This document shows positions 33,534 to 46,400 of a DNA stretch of 64,000 nucleotides, in pieces. The notes beneath the pieces are model-generated. The model worked only from the letters and a program-made list of their open reading frames with translations, did not search any database and was not told where the DNA came from. This DNA is from Piper betle. Lineage: Eukaryota; Streptophyta; Magnoliopsida; Piperales; Piperaceae. How positions within the stretch are numbered: the first letter of the stretch is position 1; each line of letters opens with the position of its first letter. Location: the NCBI GenBank assembly GCA_033002965.1, contig JAURVB010012667.1:1-64000 (forward strand). The letters are read 5' to 3'. A program made the position numbers and the translations under genes.

Positions 33534-36500
33534 ATGGAGGTTTTAAATATATGCAACAATCCTGACTTGCTTCCAGGTTTCAGATTCCACCCAACAGATC
33601 AAGAGTTGATTGTTCACTACCTTAGGCAAAAGGTCACCTCTTCTCACTCTTCTGTGGTGTCCATCATTGCAGAGATCGATATCTACAAGTTTAATCCATG
33701 GGAATTACCTGGTGCCTTCTCTTTTCTCCACTTGCTTTACCTTAATTATCTTTAATTAGTGATCATCAAAGATCAGAAAAAACACCTAATCTTTAATCAA
33801 ATTTGATGTAGTGAGTTTTTAGATTTGTTATCAATCTTAATAACTAACTTGAAGGATGATATATGATGCGAGTACTATACATATAATTCATACACCATGC
33901 AACTCTTATACTACTTCGAACAACTTCCCGTCGCTTAATTAGCCTTCTTGAAAGATGCAATTCTCTTGATCTGGTGTAAATCCATGCAAATTACGTAGGT
34001 GTGTAAACGTGCATGTACAAATGGTAAATTGTTACAATTATAAACCATGCATGCAGTACGTAGCTTCCACGTCGCAACCTTATTGTTGTTCTTTGGCTTT
34101 ATGAAATGCAATACAACACATTTTATAATAATTATTGTTGTTCAATTGTTGGAATTAAAAACCTCTCCTAATAAGATCCATGCCGAAATTTGAACTCAGA
34201 CTCGATTGAATCGGCTATGTAATGAATCTCAAAGTCAATTCATGTTAACCTTAGTTTTAAGTGTTTTTTTTATTCCAAAAACCATCCAAGTCGACTCCAC
34301 TTCATTGCTTCCCAAATTAAACTTTGTGAACAACTCCACTTTAATAGATTTTATGATTGACTTTCTGATTATCCTTGAGTCTCTCCCAAATTAAGTAAAA
34401 AAATGTTTTAAAACTATATTATTTTTTATTTAGTTTAGTTAAATAAATAGTTTAAAGTAACACAAATCATGTATTTATCAATTTTAAATATCAGAGAGAA
34501 TAATATCTCATAATTTGATATTTTTTTCATTGTTAGTTTGAAATTTTATTATATATAATTCAAAGTCAACTTTGAGTCAAATCCACTCCACAGCCTACCG
34601 AGTTAAATCTGAGTCTCAAGTTACTTAGAATGATATATAATAACATTGCAAAGATAAAAAATAGTGTGAAATAAATAGATTTATTTCTATTCTAAGATTT
34701 GAATTTGATAAATGTTTGACTAACAGTACTACATGTTGATTTAGCTAAATAATTATATCAGAAAGATCATAATGTTTAAACAACTTATATTACTTGACTC
34801 GTTGACTCGAGAGGATCCCATGGACACAAACATGAAATTAGACAGCAAGTCACATTATAAATTCGATTTAGGAAACTGAAAACAGGAATTGGCTATAGAA
34901 ATATCTGCAATCAAAATAGCTAGTACTGTTGTAAAGACTTCCGAACATAAATGAGTTTGTTTGCAGGAAAAGCTTTCTTTGGAGAGAATGAGTGGTTCTT
35001 CTTTAGCCCAAGAGATAGAAAGTATCCAAATGGAGCAAGACCCAACAGAGCAGCAGCATCAGGTTATTGGAAAGCCACCGGAACAGACAAACCAATACTT
35101 GCAGTAGGTGGGAGTATGTGCTTGGGAGTGAAGAAGGCCTTAGTCTTCTACAGTGGTCGCCCTCCCAAGGGCGTAAAGACCGACTGGGCGATGCATGAGT
35201 ATAGACTTCTTGACAACTCCTCAAGCCCTCCAAAACTTAGAGGATCCATGCGAGTAAGCCATCTTTCTCTCTTTCTTTTTTTGTGAGTTTTTCATTTACT
35301 CAATTTTTATGCGAACTATGTATATATATATATATATATATATATAACTTATTGGTCTCAGTTAATTTGCCAATAGTCATCTCTACTTATAAAGTCATAA
35401 AGCCAATTATATTATTATTTTTTATTTCTAGGTAGCTTTGCAATATTAAATGATAATCTATAATTTATGGCTCAAGAATTAATTAAGATTGATTTAGATT
35501 TCACTCGACTAGCAATAAAGTTGAGTCCAAGCTAGACCCAGATCAGTTGGTTATATATATTTTTAATGCGAAATTAGTATGGAAAAAGTGTATATATATG
35601 CATAATTGTATTTACTTTTAAATATTGTTTAAATCTGAAGTATAAGTAAATAATATTTGAACTTTGAAGGAGTCTAACAATTATAAGTCAATAAATTGCC
35701 GTATTCTTCTAAAGAGCTTGGCATGGAGATTAATTTATAGTCATAATGAAACTCAAAAATTATGAATTTTATTATTATGTATTGGCAATTAACATCATTA
35801 TATTTACCTATTAATTGATTGAATTAACTATATGATATGATATGATATATATATATATATACGTATAATATCATAATAACGTCAAAAGTTTTTTGTTTCC
35901 AAAAGACGGTAAAAGCTTAAAAAAATTAAGCTTCATCTCATTATCACTTCTATAAAGAGTTACTATACATAATAGCTTGGAAGAAATAAAATGACTCACT
36001 ACTAGGGAATTAAAGGGAATACTAATCTCATTTTTTCTTTGATATTCTATGTCACCAATTGAAATTGGGAAATAATATCTCAAATTAATGGCACATAAAC
36101 CTTGTGTCTAGCTGCATTAGGGCAGATGATGATGACGATTATCGACGAACAATGCCAAATCTCTTATTTTTTCAGCTGGATGATTGGGTACTTTGCCGAA
36201 TCCGGCAAAAGAGCAGCATGCCATTACAAAGTGGAGATCAAAAAAACAACGAATCACCAGAGGCTCCTCACTCTTTTGATGACCAATTTCTTGGCAAACT
36301 GTTTGATATCAGAGCCAAGAATTACTCCATTGAGCAAAATACAGATTCTAAGCAAGTTTTCGCCCAGTCCTCCAAAATCCGCATTCAACCCAGGAAGGGA
36401 GCACCATCTTTCCATGTAACCTGCAGGGAAGCACCAAGTACCAATACCATTTCTTCCTTATTCGCACAAGAAAATCTTGGCACTGGTCAGTTCTTCTCAG

Positions 36501-36715
36501 TTTCTCCCTTCATTAATAATAATAACCTGCAGGTGATAGAGTCTCCAAAGAGAATCTACTCTGTAGGTGGAGAGCTTGAGGATTACATGCAGCTGTTCCC
36601 ACCACCATCCAAGAGGTTGAGCACTGCTAGCAATGGTGTTGTCAATGGTAGCGATGAGCAGTCTCCTCCTTCCAACTCCATGCAATATTCATGTTTCTCT
36701 GAGTTCATGGTTTGA
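33534..36715 (+). CDS. NAC-domain transcription factor (NAP-like), three exons
   Basis: Exons 33534-33711, 34967-35253 and 36176-36715, with GT-AG borders, give 334 aa. The NAC DNA-binding domain spans roughly residues 12-160 with all five subdomains: A ([20 protein letters not shown]), B ([13 protein letters not shown]), C ([20 protein letters not shown]), D ([20 protein letters not shown]) and E (LDDWVLCRI). The usual LPPGFRF is LLPGFRF here. The C-terminal half is Ser/Asn/Gln-rich, as in activation regions, ending [25 protein letters not shown] and [19 protein letters not shown] resemble the NAP/ANAC029 clade, which promotes senescence and ABA responses; clade is inferred. Introns are 1,255 and 922 bp, the first holding a dispersed repeat. 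The start is the first ATG before subdomain A. Confidence 0.93.
34195..34620 (+). repeat. Dispersed AT-rich repeat, copy 3, inside NAC intron 1
   Basis: The longest copy of the family also seen at 3725-4055 (inverted) and 14215-14510. Ends carry AAGTCGACTCCACTTCATTG and CCGAGTTAAATCTGAGTCTC. Sits wholly within the intron, away from the splice sites. Confidence 0.6.
35321..35346. repeat. (TA)n microsatellite in NAC intron 2
   Basis: About 13 TA units, 68 bases after the exon 2 donor. Confidence 0.95.
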
Positions 36716-37864
36716 TTTGATATCTTTAAGAAAATTTGCTATGGCAGTTGGGGATTGAGCTGGTGAGAAGCTTAAGTGTGTAATTGTGTACAGAATCAAT
36801 GTAAATAATTGAACTTGCAATGCATTAGCGTGATAAGAAAGACTTTATATATATATATATAGACACACGCGCGTGTCAATATCCAAGAATATTGGAGGAA
36901 TTGAAGGGGTGATATTTTGAGTAGATTGACACGTGTTTTGGATACATGCATAAAAATTAGACAAGGCCTTTCTTGGAAGTAATTAATTAGCTCTGATTTC
37001 TCTTGGTCTTTTAATTTCCAAATGGGAAGCTTCATATACATACATAACTTTTTAAGAAAAGTCATCGATTTCTAAATATGATTCTAACTATTACCTATAC
37101 ATCCATATATGTGCATTAAACAATTGGTAAAAACAATAAACAACAAACACAAAACCTGCACGAAAAAAAAGACAGAAAAATATAAATGAAACCAATAATT
37201 ACCTGATTGAAAGAATTGGGTAAACTTGAAAAAAGAAAATTGGGATTCAACAAATCAAATATAAGAAAAAGATCAATGATAATTAGCCCAAAATTCAAAA
37301 TCTAAATGTTGTTAGGTTATCTTATCTCGAACTTTCTTTCGGACTTTCCAATGAGCCTGCATGTACTACATAATCATTATTTCAAAAGAAAAGAACATTC
37401 TAATATAGATCATCTTCTCAAGTACATTGATAAACTCTGAGCAGTTTCTGTTTTCTGTTGAACACATTACTATACTACACTTCATCCTACTTTACTACTT
37501 GTTTTGACTACATTGTTTTAAATTTTTCACTCTATTAGAACCAAGTTAAGTTAGGGTGGTTAGCAGGTGTTGCTCCGCAAAGCAAGGCAAGAAACCTGAG
37601 CATTAGCAACATCCAGATCATGACGACCATCATTTTTAGACGCTTCTTAGCATATATTCTGAATTACTTATATCCATTTTCCTATTGTCGTTTAAAAACG
37701 AAAGCCTGTACTTGAACAAGTGTCTTGTTGTATAAACGAAGTTGGGAAAATCCAGCACCAATTTTTGGTTGTTTGATACGATTCGTTGCATGTTTCTAAC
37801 TACCAATGACATGGCCTTCCCCATTGTGTTCGCACTGTACTAACATTTCAAGAAAGCCTTCTGA
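36716..37864. other. NAC 3' flank and intergenic
   Basis: The NAC 3' UTR lies at the start; no clear polyadenylation signal was chosen. A (TA)n plus CG-alternating motif occurs at 36847-36876. No gene seen in the rest. Confidence 0.55.
36847..36876. repeat. (TA)n followed by alternating purine-pyrimidine palindrome
   Basis: TA repeats run into ACACGCGCGTGT (36865-36876), a perfect 12-bp palindrome of alternating purines and pyrimidines, a sequence type able to adopt Z-DNA or cruciform form. It lies about 130 bp after the NAC stop. Confidence 0.6.
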
Positions 37865-38286
37865 GAGCCGTGCTGCATAATGGCATGCCATCAATTCTAT
37901 CATCTACACAAAGCAACCACCACATTACAAGGACTACAAGTACATATGTTTGCCCTTCAATTCTGCTAATGAACTACATAAGGGCTTTCATGCTTGCCCA
38001 CAGGATCTTCCAACATAGTTAGAACAGTTCAAAACTGCCCGCCATGAAACCTTGCATTGGACCTTTCGAAATACGGAGCCGTGCTGCACAACGGCATGCC
38101 ATCAATTCTATCATCTACCCAAAGCAACCACCGCATTACAAGGACTACAAGTACATATGTTTGCCCTTCAATTCTGCAAATGAACTACATGTGGGTTTTC
38201 ATGCTTGCCCACAGGATCTTCCAACATAGTTAGAAAAGTTCAAACTTGCACGCCATGAAACCTTGCATTGGAGCTTTCGAATTACG
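37865..38286. repeat. 211-bp tandem duplication (two copies)
   Basis: Copies 37865-38075 and 38076-38286 begin GAGCCGTGCTGCA and differ at roughly a dozen positions. Each includes 'CATCAATTCTATCATCTAC', 'CACAGGATCTTCCAACATAG' and 'CATGAAACCTTGCATTGGA'. Short open frames through the copies are not convincing as genes. The array begins about 730 bp beyond the stop codon of the receptor kinase, so it may lie near its 3' end. Confidence 0.9.
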
Positions 38287-39013
38287 CATTTCGTCTGGTA
38301 GAAGAGAATCTGGTTGCAGAGTCCAAATAACCTGCTCCTCAAGTCAAATAAAGTACTGGCAACTTTCAGATGGTATAGGTCCCCCATGAATAAATGTACA
38401 GAGAAGGGAGATGTTACAGAGGACCCGCAGATATGAATGGGCATCAGCTACCTCAATAACTGATGCGCCAGATGAACTTTCAAAAACCACAGCTCTTCAA
38501 GGATTCAAGAAAGCTTGATTTGATAGCCCAAAGAAAAAGCCGATCCACAACAAAAAACGAGCATTGAAATGTTACAAAGAGGAATTTATGAACTTAACTT
38601 GCTTCCATATATATACTATGGGAAAATATAAATTAGTACAACAGGGGATAGCAAGAGAACTGGAACAGCTAGGTAACTCGCTAATTGGAGATGGATACAC
38701 CAACATAACCCTTTTCACCTAAATATAGATTCTGGGTTTTGAGAAGTCTTCTATGCAGAGAAGAAAACACAGAATCAAAGATTTCCTATCCCTCTAAATA
38801 TAGGTTCTGGTTCTTTAAGAAGTCTTCCTTTGGACGACACATCTAAGCATGTGCAAACTAAAGCCACCTGGCTTAGGCCAAGAACTTCCACATCAAGACG
38901 ATATGAAAATCCTTCACCTCCACCCCTCCATAGAACTAATCAAACTGCAATGATCGATAACAGAGATTGATAATCTTGGCCTCCAGGTAAAAACATTGGC
39001 CAAGCTTCGATTT
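38287..39013. other. 3' flank of the receptor kinase gene
   Basis: No reading frame of note. The segment next to 39013 is probably the kinase 3' UTR. An imperfect direct repeat (CTAAATATAG(A/G)TTCTGG, near 38717 and 38796) is present. Confidence 0.5.
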
Positions 39014-42000
39014 CTAAACAATGCTGCCTTGATCCGATGTGTCTTCATGGTAGTATGGTGTTAGCCTTCCATCCTTCCCTACCGGTTTCTGACTGCTGCT
39101 GAAGCCAGCCTCTATCAACATCTTCACCACTCTTCTCATGGAAGGTCGGTTGATAGGAAGTGGACTTGTGCAGAGAAGGCCAATTTTCAATACACTGCAC
39201 ATCTGCTCCTTGTAGGAGGAATCAAGCCTGGTGTCGAGAACATGCTCGACATCTTTCTGCTCCATTGTAGAACAGACCCATTTCACCAGATCCTTCTCAC
39301 CGTACTCGGGATCTACAGGGAGTCTCCCAGTTAGAAGCTCTAAGATGACCACTCCAAAGCTGTATATATCACTCTTTTCATTCACTCTTAGTGTATATGC
39401 ATACTCTGCTACCACAAATGACAATCACATCAGTAAATGGAAGTGACAAAATCCCAAAAAACTGAGCTACGCATCAGACTATTTCAAAGGACATTGACAA
39501 AGCCAAGCAATAAGGAAAGAAATTGAGGCATTCCAAGCTCACCTAAAAACTTAGTTCAAAAGAAATTGAACACAGTAAGGGAATCAGATGAGGGGAGGGG
39601 GAGTGACTGAGAGTTCAAAGTTGAACTAGCAACAAAATTAAAAGAAATTGTGCATACTCACCAGGGGCAATATATCCACAGGAACCAGCAACATTAGACA
39701 TCGATTTAGGTCTCTTCCCAATCGTTTCCACCATTTTGGCAACACCAAAATCAGCCACCTTCGCCCCATAGTCTGCATCCAAAAGTATGTTATTGGACTT
39801 GACATCCCTGTGTACAATGGGAGGAACACAATCATGGTGAAGGTAAGAAAGCCCCTCGGCCGCATCAAGAGCAATCTTCAACCTCGTAGGCCAATCCAAC
39901 AACCCTCCCTTGGTGCCATGAAGCAGGTCCCCCAAGCTCCCATTAGACATATACTCATACACCAGAAGCTTGCAATCCCTTGTAGTACAAGCACACCACA
40001 ACTTCACTATATTCTTATGTCTGATCTTCCCCAACGTCTGAACCTCGGCTTCAAAGCTACCATCAGAAACCTTCTGCCCATACTCGTCCTGCCCTTCCTT
40101 CGAACCTCCCCAAAGTTTCTTCACCGCCGCCGCCTCGCCATTGCTGAGCACAACCTTGTAAACCTTCCCAGACGACCCTCTCCCAACCACATTATCCTCA
40201 TCAAGAGACTCAAAGATCTCGTCTTCCCCAAATCCAAGCTTGTGAAACGAAGTCAGGCTCCATTTCAACTTGTCACCCCCACTTTTCTGCTTCTTGAAGT
40301 TCCTGTACCTCCAGAAGAACATTCCAACGCCGACGACAAGAATCAAGCCGGATATCACATAGATGAACTTGAACAGCCATCCGAGGGGGCGATTCTTGCC
40401 GGAATCTTGCCCGGAAGCAGGGCAAAGGCCAGAGATATCGCCGCAGAGGCCTCGGTTGTTGAGGAAGCTGTTCTTGTAGTTTTCATGGGCAAAGAGAGGA
40501 GGGAGCTTGCCGGAGAGAAGGTTGTTCGACAGATTGAACATGTTGAGCTTCAGATTCTGAAGCTCGACCGGCACTACGCCGGTGAGTTGGTTGGTTGAGA
40601 GGTCGAGGTAGTTGAGCACCGGCAACGACCCCATCGCCGGCGGGATCTCGCCAGAAATTCGGTTTCCGGAGAGGTTCAAATTCGTGAGCTTCTTCCACGA
40701 CCCGATGTTGGAGGGCAACTCGCCAGTGAGCCGGTTGTTATGGAGGTCGACGGTGGCGAGGTCAGGTAAGCTTCCGAATGCCGGCGGGATGACGCCAGAG
40801 AGCTTGTTCCCGCTGGCGAAGAACTCCACCAGCTTCTCCACAGCGCCGACCTCCGGCGGGATCGAGCCGGCGAACTGGTTGTCGTGGAGGTGCAAGATGG
40901 ACAAGTTCCAGGCGCTGGAGATGGCCGAGGAGATCCCGCCGGAGAACCCGTTGGCGGCTAGGTCGAGCAGCCAGACGTGCGGCAAGCCCCAGACACCTAC
41001 CGGGATCTCGCCGGAGAGTCGGTTGTTGAAGAGCCGAACTCGGACCAAGCTCCGGCACCGGCCGAGGCCAGCGGGGACGTTGCCGGCGAGGTAGTTGTTG
41101 ATGAGAAGGAGCTCCTCGAGCGCCCCCTTGCCGCAGATGTCGGCCGGAATCTCGCCGGTGAAGTTGTTGGTCGACAGGTCCACCCACTTCAACGGCGAGT
41201 TCTTCCCCAACTCGGCCGGGATAGGTCCGGCGAGGCGGTTGCCATAGAGGCGGAGCTCGTAAAGGTTCGGCGACAGCGCGATCGCCGCCGGCAACCCGCC
41301 GGCCAAATGGTTCTCGTACAAATTGAGAGACTCCAGCGGCAACCCGCAGAGCTCCGCCGGGATCTCCCCCTCCAAGTCGTTCATAGACGCGTCGAACCGC
41401 CGAAGGCTGGCCGCCTTCGCCCACCCCTCCGGAATCTGGCCGGAGAGCGAGTTGTTGTACAGCTCGATCTGGACGACGGCAGCCATCCCGGCGAGGCTCT
41501 CCGGGATCTCCCCGACGAGCATGTTGTTCGCCAGGTCCAGATTCCGCAGCCGCCGGAGCTCGCCCAAGCTCTCCGGAATCCGGCCGATGAGATTGCACTT
41601 CCCCATCCACAACACCTCGAGGTTCTCCAACCGGCCGAACGACGCGGGGATCTCCCCGGCGGCGAAGGGATTGTACGAGAGGTTCAGCTCCCGCAGAGTG
41701 GAGACCCCGCCGAGCACCGCCGGGACGGCCCCGTCGAGCAGGTTGTTCACGAGCGATATACGTTCGAGGTTCGGGAACCCGGCGAGTCCCCGGGGGAGCT
41801 CGCCGGAGAAGTTGTTGGCCGAGAGGTCGAGATGGCGAAGGTTAACGAGGGCGGACAAGGCGGCGGGGACGGCGCCGACGAACTCGTTGATGGAGAGGTC
41901 GAGGTGGGTGAGGTTGCGGCAGAGGGAGAGGGGAGCGGGTCGGAGGGGAGGGATCCGTTGAGGTAGTTGTCGGAGAGGATGAGGGTGGAGAGGCGGGGTA

Positions 42001-42277
42001 GGCGGCAGAGGAGGTGGGGAGAGGGGAAGGGGCCGGCGAGGTTGGAGGAGCGGAGGGAGAGGGAGACGACGAAGGAGTCGGAGTCGCATTTGACGCCCGG
42101 CCAGGCGCAGGGGGTGGCGTCGGCGTCGGACCAGGCGGCGAGGCGGCCGTCGGGGTCGGAGAGGGAGAGCTTGATTTGCTGCAGGTAGAGGCCGTCCTGG
42201 GAGAGGGGGAAGCAGCCAGGAGGAGGTTGAGCACGAGGACGACGGCAACGGCGACCGGCGGCGGCGGCGGCGGACAT
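39014..42277 (-). CDS. HSL1-like: HAESA/HSL1-like LRR receptor kinase (subfamily XI), two exons; 5' frame breaks
   Basis: Exon 1 is 39662-42277 and exon 2 is 39014-39405, with a 256-bp GT-AG intron splitting the kinase after GYIAP. The product has a Trp-containing N-terminal cap (PCAWPGVKCDS), about 21 leucine-rich repeats (from near LILSDNYLNGSLP to FNLSNNLLSGKLP), a membrane helix (FIYVISGLILVVGVGMFFW) and a Ser/Thr kinase: P-loop GRGSSGKVYK, catalytic AAVKK, HRDVKSNN, DFGVAK. Such plasma-membrane receptors bind IDA/CLE-type peptides with SERK partners; HSL1 affects abscission and stomatal patterning (family knowledge). The ATG frame (to 41747) changes to the long frame near 41930, and a good signal peptide (VAVAVVLVLNLLLAASP, 42206-42255) lies in a third phase. 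All breaks lie in C/GCC runs, suggesting base-calling error. The kinase itself is intact. Confidence 0.9.
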
Positions 42278-42838
42278 GGCGGCGGCGGGGTTTGGGTTGG
42301 CGGTGGCAGGGTGGGGGGTTTTCGGTCAGAGGTGGCCGGGGGGTGGGGGTGTTAGGATTATAAAAGGGTGGACATGGAACAGGGTAGTAGGATTGGAAAC
42401 TACCCTGTCACAATGAATATCTATAATTTTAATTAATTATTTTTTAAAAAATAATTTAATTCTTTTGCTGATGCGGGATCATTATAAATAGTAATAAATA
42501 ACTTGGTACTGTGTTACATAATAGACCATATTATAAACATCGGTTATGCTGTCGATCACCCGGACGTGAGTTGGAACACTAACCCCGGTCTTATATATAA
42601 TATTTAAAGGTAAATTTTTATTTATAAATAAAAATAAATTATAAAATTTTAATTTTAGTTAACTACAATTAAAAAAATAATTTAATTTATTAATTTATAT
42701 TTTAAACCCACCGGTTATAAAATAATTTTAGTAGCCCAATACTTTTTTTCTGCTTCCGCTTTAGATTCATCAGACATATTTTATTTTTTATAAAGTGCAT
42801 CAAAATTGATTTTAAAAAAATATATCTATTGTGGCGCT

Positions 42839-42876
42839 GGGTGGGGGTGGGGGGGGGGAAGGGAGGAGTGAGGGCA
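42839..42876 (+). promoter_or_regulatory. G-quadruplex-forming motif upstream of the receptor kinase
   Basis: Five or more G-runs in under 40 bases (GGGTGGGGGTGGGGGGGGG, AAGGGAGG), about 560 bp upstream of the kinase ATG, on the template strand of that gene. Four G3+ runs with short loops meet the usual G4 rule. A promoter role is inferred. Confidence 0.5.
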
Positions 42877-43442
42877 CGAGGTTGCTAGAGTAAATGTAAT
42901 AATTATTTGGGTTCGAATAATTTCAAGTTTTTGTTTTTATTTTTGGAGTTCTTTTTTATTTTTTTGTTTTCATCAACTTGAAGACCTCGAGGGTACGTGT
43001 AATTGCATTGGAAATATTAAACATACTTTATATATATTGACTATAGTACTCGCGCTAGGTATAAACAGTCAATTTGTGAAAATACGGTGATAAAGATAAT
43101 TAGTTAAAAATACTAAAGATACTTAATTGAATATGAGTTTCTATATTGAAAACATATCTAGGCTATACCTCGTGTAACTTATATTAGTTATAATTTACAA
43201 TTTAATGAGTTCTAGAAATTACAAAATTATATAAATAAATAAAATAATAAATAATAAACATAATTATAAAATTTTAACATAATTTAATATTTTTAAGCTT
43301 TTCATCTTAGTTACTAAAGTAATTGTAATTAAAATTAATTTCAAAATAATTATTTGCATTTGTATCTTTTAAAAAATTAAAAATAGGTCATAATATATTA
43401 AAATAATAAAATTTTATCAACTTTTTACTTATGCATTATATA

Positions 43443-43445
<3 letters not shown>

Positions 43446-43474
<29 letters not shown>
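43446..43474. repeat. (AT)n microsatellite
   Basis: About 14 uninterrupted AT units in an A/T-rich surrounding. Confidence 0.95.
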
Positions 43475-43478
<4 letters not shown>

Positions 43479-46400
43479 TATGCACCATACTTATTTTTAT
43501 TAGACACATCATATATCTAATTCTAATTTTATATAATTATGTAAAAATCATTGGGATTATCAATTTTAACCCTAAAAATGTCATTAGGCATTGAATGGTG
43601 TCAGAGTTTATCTTGGCATTTGTGGGATTTATTATTCTTGATATTTTGTTTTTAATTAAATTCATTTTAGTTTGTCAAGGCTAAGACACATAAAATGTAT
43701 AAAATATATATGAATTCTAAAACTCAAATTAATCGTTGTGTTGCATTGTTTATTAACATAAAATTATAATAAAGATTGTATTAAATTATAGAATAGGTTT
43801 CCTCAACCTAGACAAGAAATATTTATTGGCTTGGCTCAATTTGGGCTGCTCGACCGTAAATTACCTCTAGCCATATACCATTTGATAGGGCTCTTAGATG
43901 TAGCTATAAAAATGGCCATGTAATAAGTCAGATTCAGCCAAATTTGGTCGCCATTAACAAAATTCAATCCTAAGCAACAGGATCTTACTTAGTATTACCA
44001 ACAAGTCTTAATAAATGAATACTCGATCTGATTCAACATGAAAAGGACATGATCTTATAAAGATGGACATGATCTTATAAGGATGCGAGCCTTAAAATTA
44101 TTTAATTTTTTATTTTAAAATTTACTTTTCCTTTGTATATTATTGTATATATATTGTACATCTTTGACCCATACCTGAACCAATAATAAAATTATCATAT
44201 ATTTATTTATGTAGAAATATGCAAAAATTTAAATACGCTATGATAATTACTTTTATTTGTAATAAAAACATTACCGGGTTGGATCTAGGTCTTGCAAAAT
44301 CCAAGCCGAGCCGATCCATTAGCAATATTAATCTGATTGGGATTCGATTACTTCCGTGTGTAGAGGCAACGACACTTGGAGGTGACATTTGATTTGATAA
44401 AAATAAATTGTGTAAATCGAGTTGTGTAAATTGAGTCTGGACAGTTTATACGATCGAACGGCTCATATTAGAGCCAAACGATGAGAAAGTGTTTAGCAGC
44501 CGGGTGCAAGCAATCACTCTATAAATTAAATTAGCTCAAATCTAATTCTAACTCTAAAATGTTGGACTTGAAGTCGGAAACAAACAAGCAGATTGGAATT
44601 AGCAATTCGGCTCCGCTCGCTCTTAAACACCTACTTATAACTAACAGAAAATCAAAGCAATTTTCGAACCACCCATGACTCATTTCTTTTCTCGGTATCC
44701 CATGCAGAAAGCCCAACAAAATCTACCCCAACGCAATAGGTTTACCCGCGGGGTAAAATATGGAACGATCTACGACAGTCGAGTAGTAGAAAGATGTGAC
44801 TAGTGCATTCGCCACTTCAGAACAAGTGTTCATGGAAATATTTAGCCTTACCCTGTGAACGTGATTCCATTTTAAAGAAGTTCACATTAAAAAACTGCCT
44901 GATTTATCCAACGGTGTACTTGTTGCCAATTTAGTCAAATTCACGTGGACTCTAGTCAAAATTACGAGCGAAAATGTCCCTGTAGCTTGAAGTCTACAAA
45001 GTAGGAAGCTGTTGTTTTGGGAATCTTACATCTTGTTGGAGGAATAGTCCTGTGATCGGGTGACAATGGCAGACAATGATGTCAACTGACCCAGTTTCAA
45101 CCGTGAAGCATTTTTTTGTTGCGGTAAACCGTAAACCCGAGAGATATAGAGATGACGTTGTCCTTGGCTTTGAATCACTTTCCTTCTTCTCCTAATTTTC
45201 AATCTATGATTGGTGTGCCATGAACAACGAAATAAATTTTTTAAAAAAACAGAAGGGGATATGATCTAAGGTTTAAATTTTAACGAGCCCTGCACTTTAG
45301 TTTGAAGGGGAGTTAACAAATTTTAGGTTTGTTTTAGAAATGACCGTCCAAATTAATCCTTTTATATATTTTTTTTAATGAAAATATCGTTGGTTGGCAA
45401 TGGCCTAGTCCAGTGGAGGGAGACGGCCAAATATGGCCCTGCGCTGTACCAACATCGATAAAGTGAGCTCAAATAAAAATTTATATAAAAAAGGATATTT
45501 GATCTCTAATAAAAGGATGTTTGTTGCATTGTTTTAAGCCTCATTATTAAAAAATAAGAACAATAACGAACTAAAAAAGTATTTGACAAAATATTTGCAA
45601 AATATAAAATGATATAGGTATTTTTTTAAATCCTTCATAAAACATTATAAAATAAAAAAGAGGGATTGATCTCTCTTTTTTAAATTGCTTCAATAATTAT
45701 AACCGCCAAATTTTATTTGGTGAGGTCTGCCATTTTTTATAATTATAACAAAAGGATCTTTTGATAACATTTTTTTGAGATTGTATGTAAAATTTTATAT
45801 CACAGCCAAATACCATGTAAGTTTTTGGACGTCTTGTAAGTGTGGTTGCGAATTTAATTTGTAACTTTTGTAAATGGCTAGCTAGTCATTTTTAATAAGG
45901 TTTCAGTAGGTTGGCATGAAAAAAAATTAACATATATGAAATTTTGCTAATTATAATTTATAAACAGTTAATTGTGATGCAAATATGAGATGTAAAATTA
46001 GGTTACAAAAAACCCCACATATTATTTGTATTTTTTTTAAAAAATAATAGATATGAAATTTTCAAGAGGGCCCTTCCGTGTGAAATATTATTTGCATCTT
46101 ATCATAAAATATTTAAGATTAATGCTTATGACACAAATTATTAATTTTTAAAATTTTTTTTCTTTGATGCTAATCGAAACCTAAGACTCAAATCTTTTTA
46201 AATCCCACCAATAGTTTCCTAGTATATAACAATATAACCCTACAAGGATTACTATGTGAAAAAATCAGCCCCGATCTACAATAACGAAGTTTAGGATTTT
46301 GCCTAAATAATTTCTTATGTACTAGGTTTTTCAATTTTTTGACATGGACCGCGGTGCCCACCATTTTTGTCTCAGAAATCAGAATGCAAGAGACAAAATT

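Noticed and set aside
40483..41610. Minus-strand frames of 71 and 282 codons within the kinase gene
   Set aside because: Out-of-phase translations of the same LRR sequence, lacking domains.
39648..41966. Long plus-strand open frames (316, 160, 329, 212 codons) opposite the receptor kinase
   Set aside because: They are antisense shadows of the GC-rich LRR exon; their products are low-complexity and without domains, while the minus strand gives a complete LRR-kinase.
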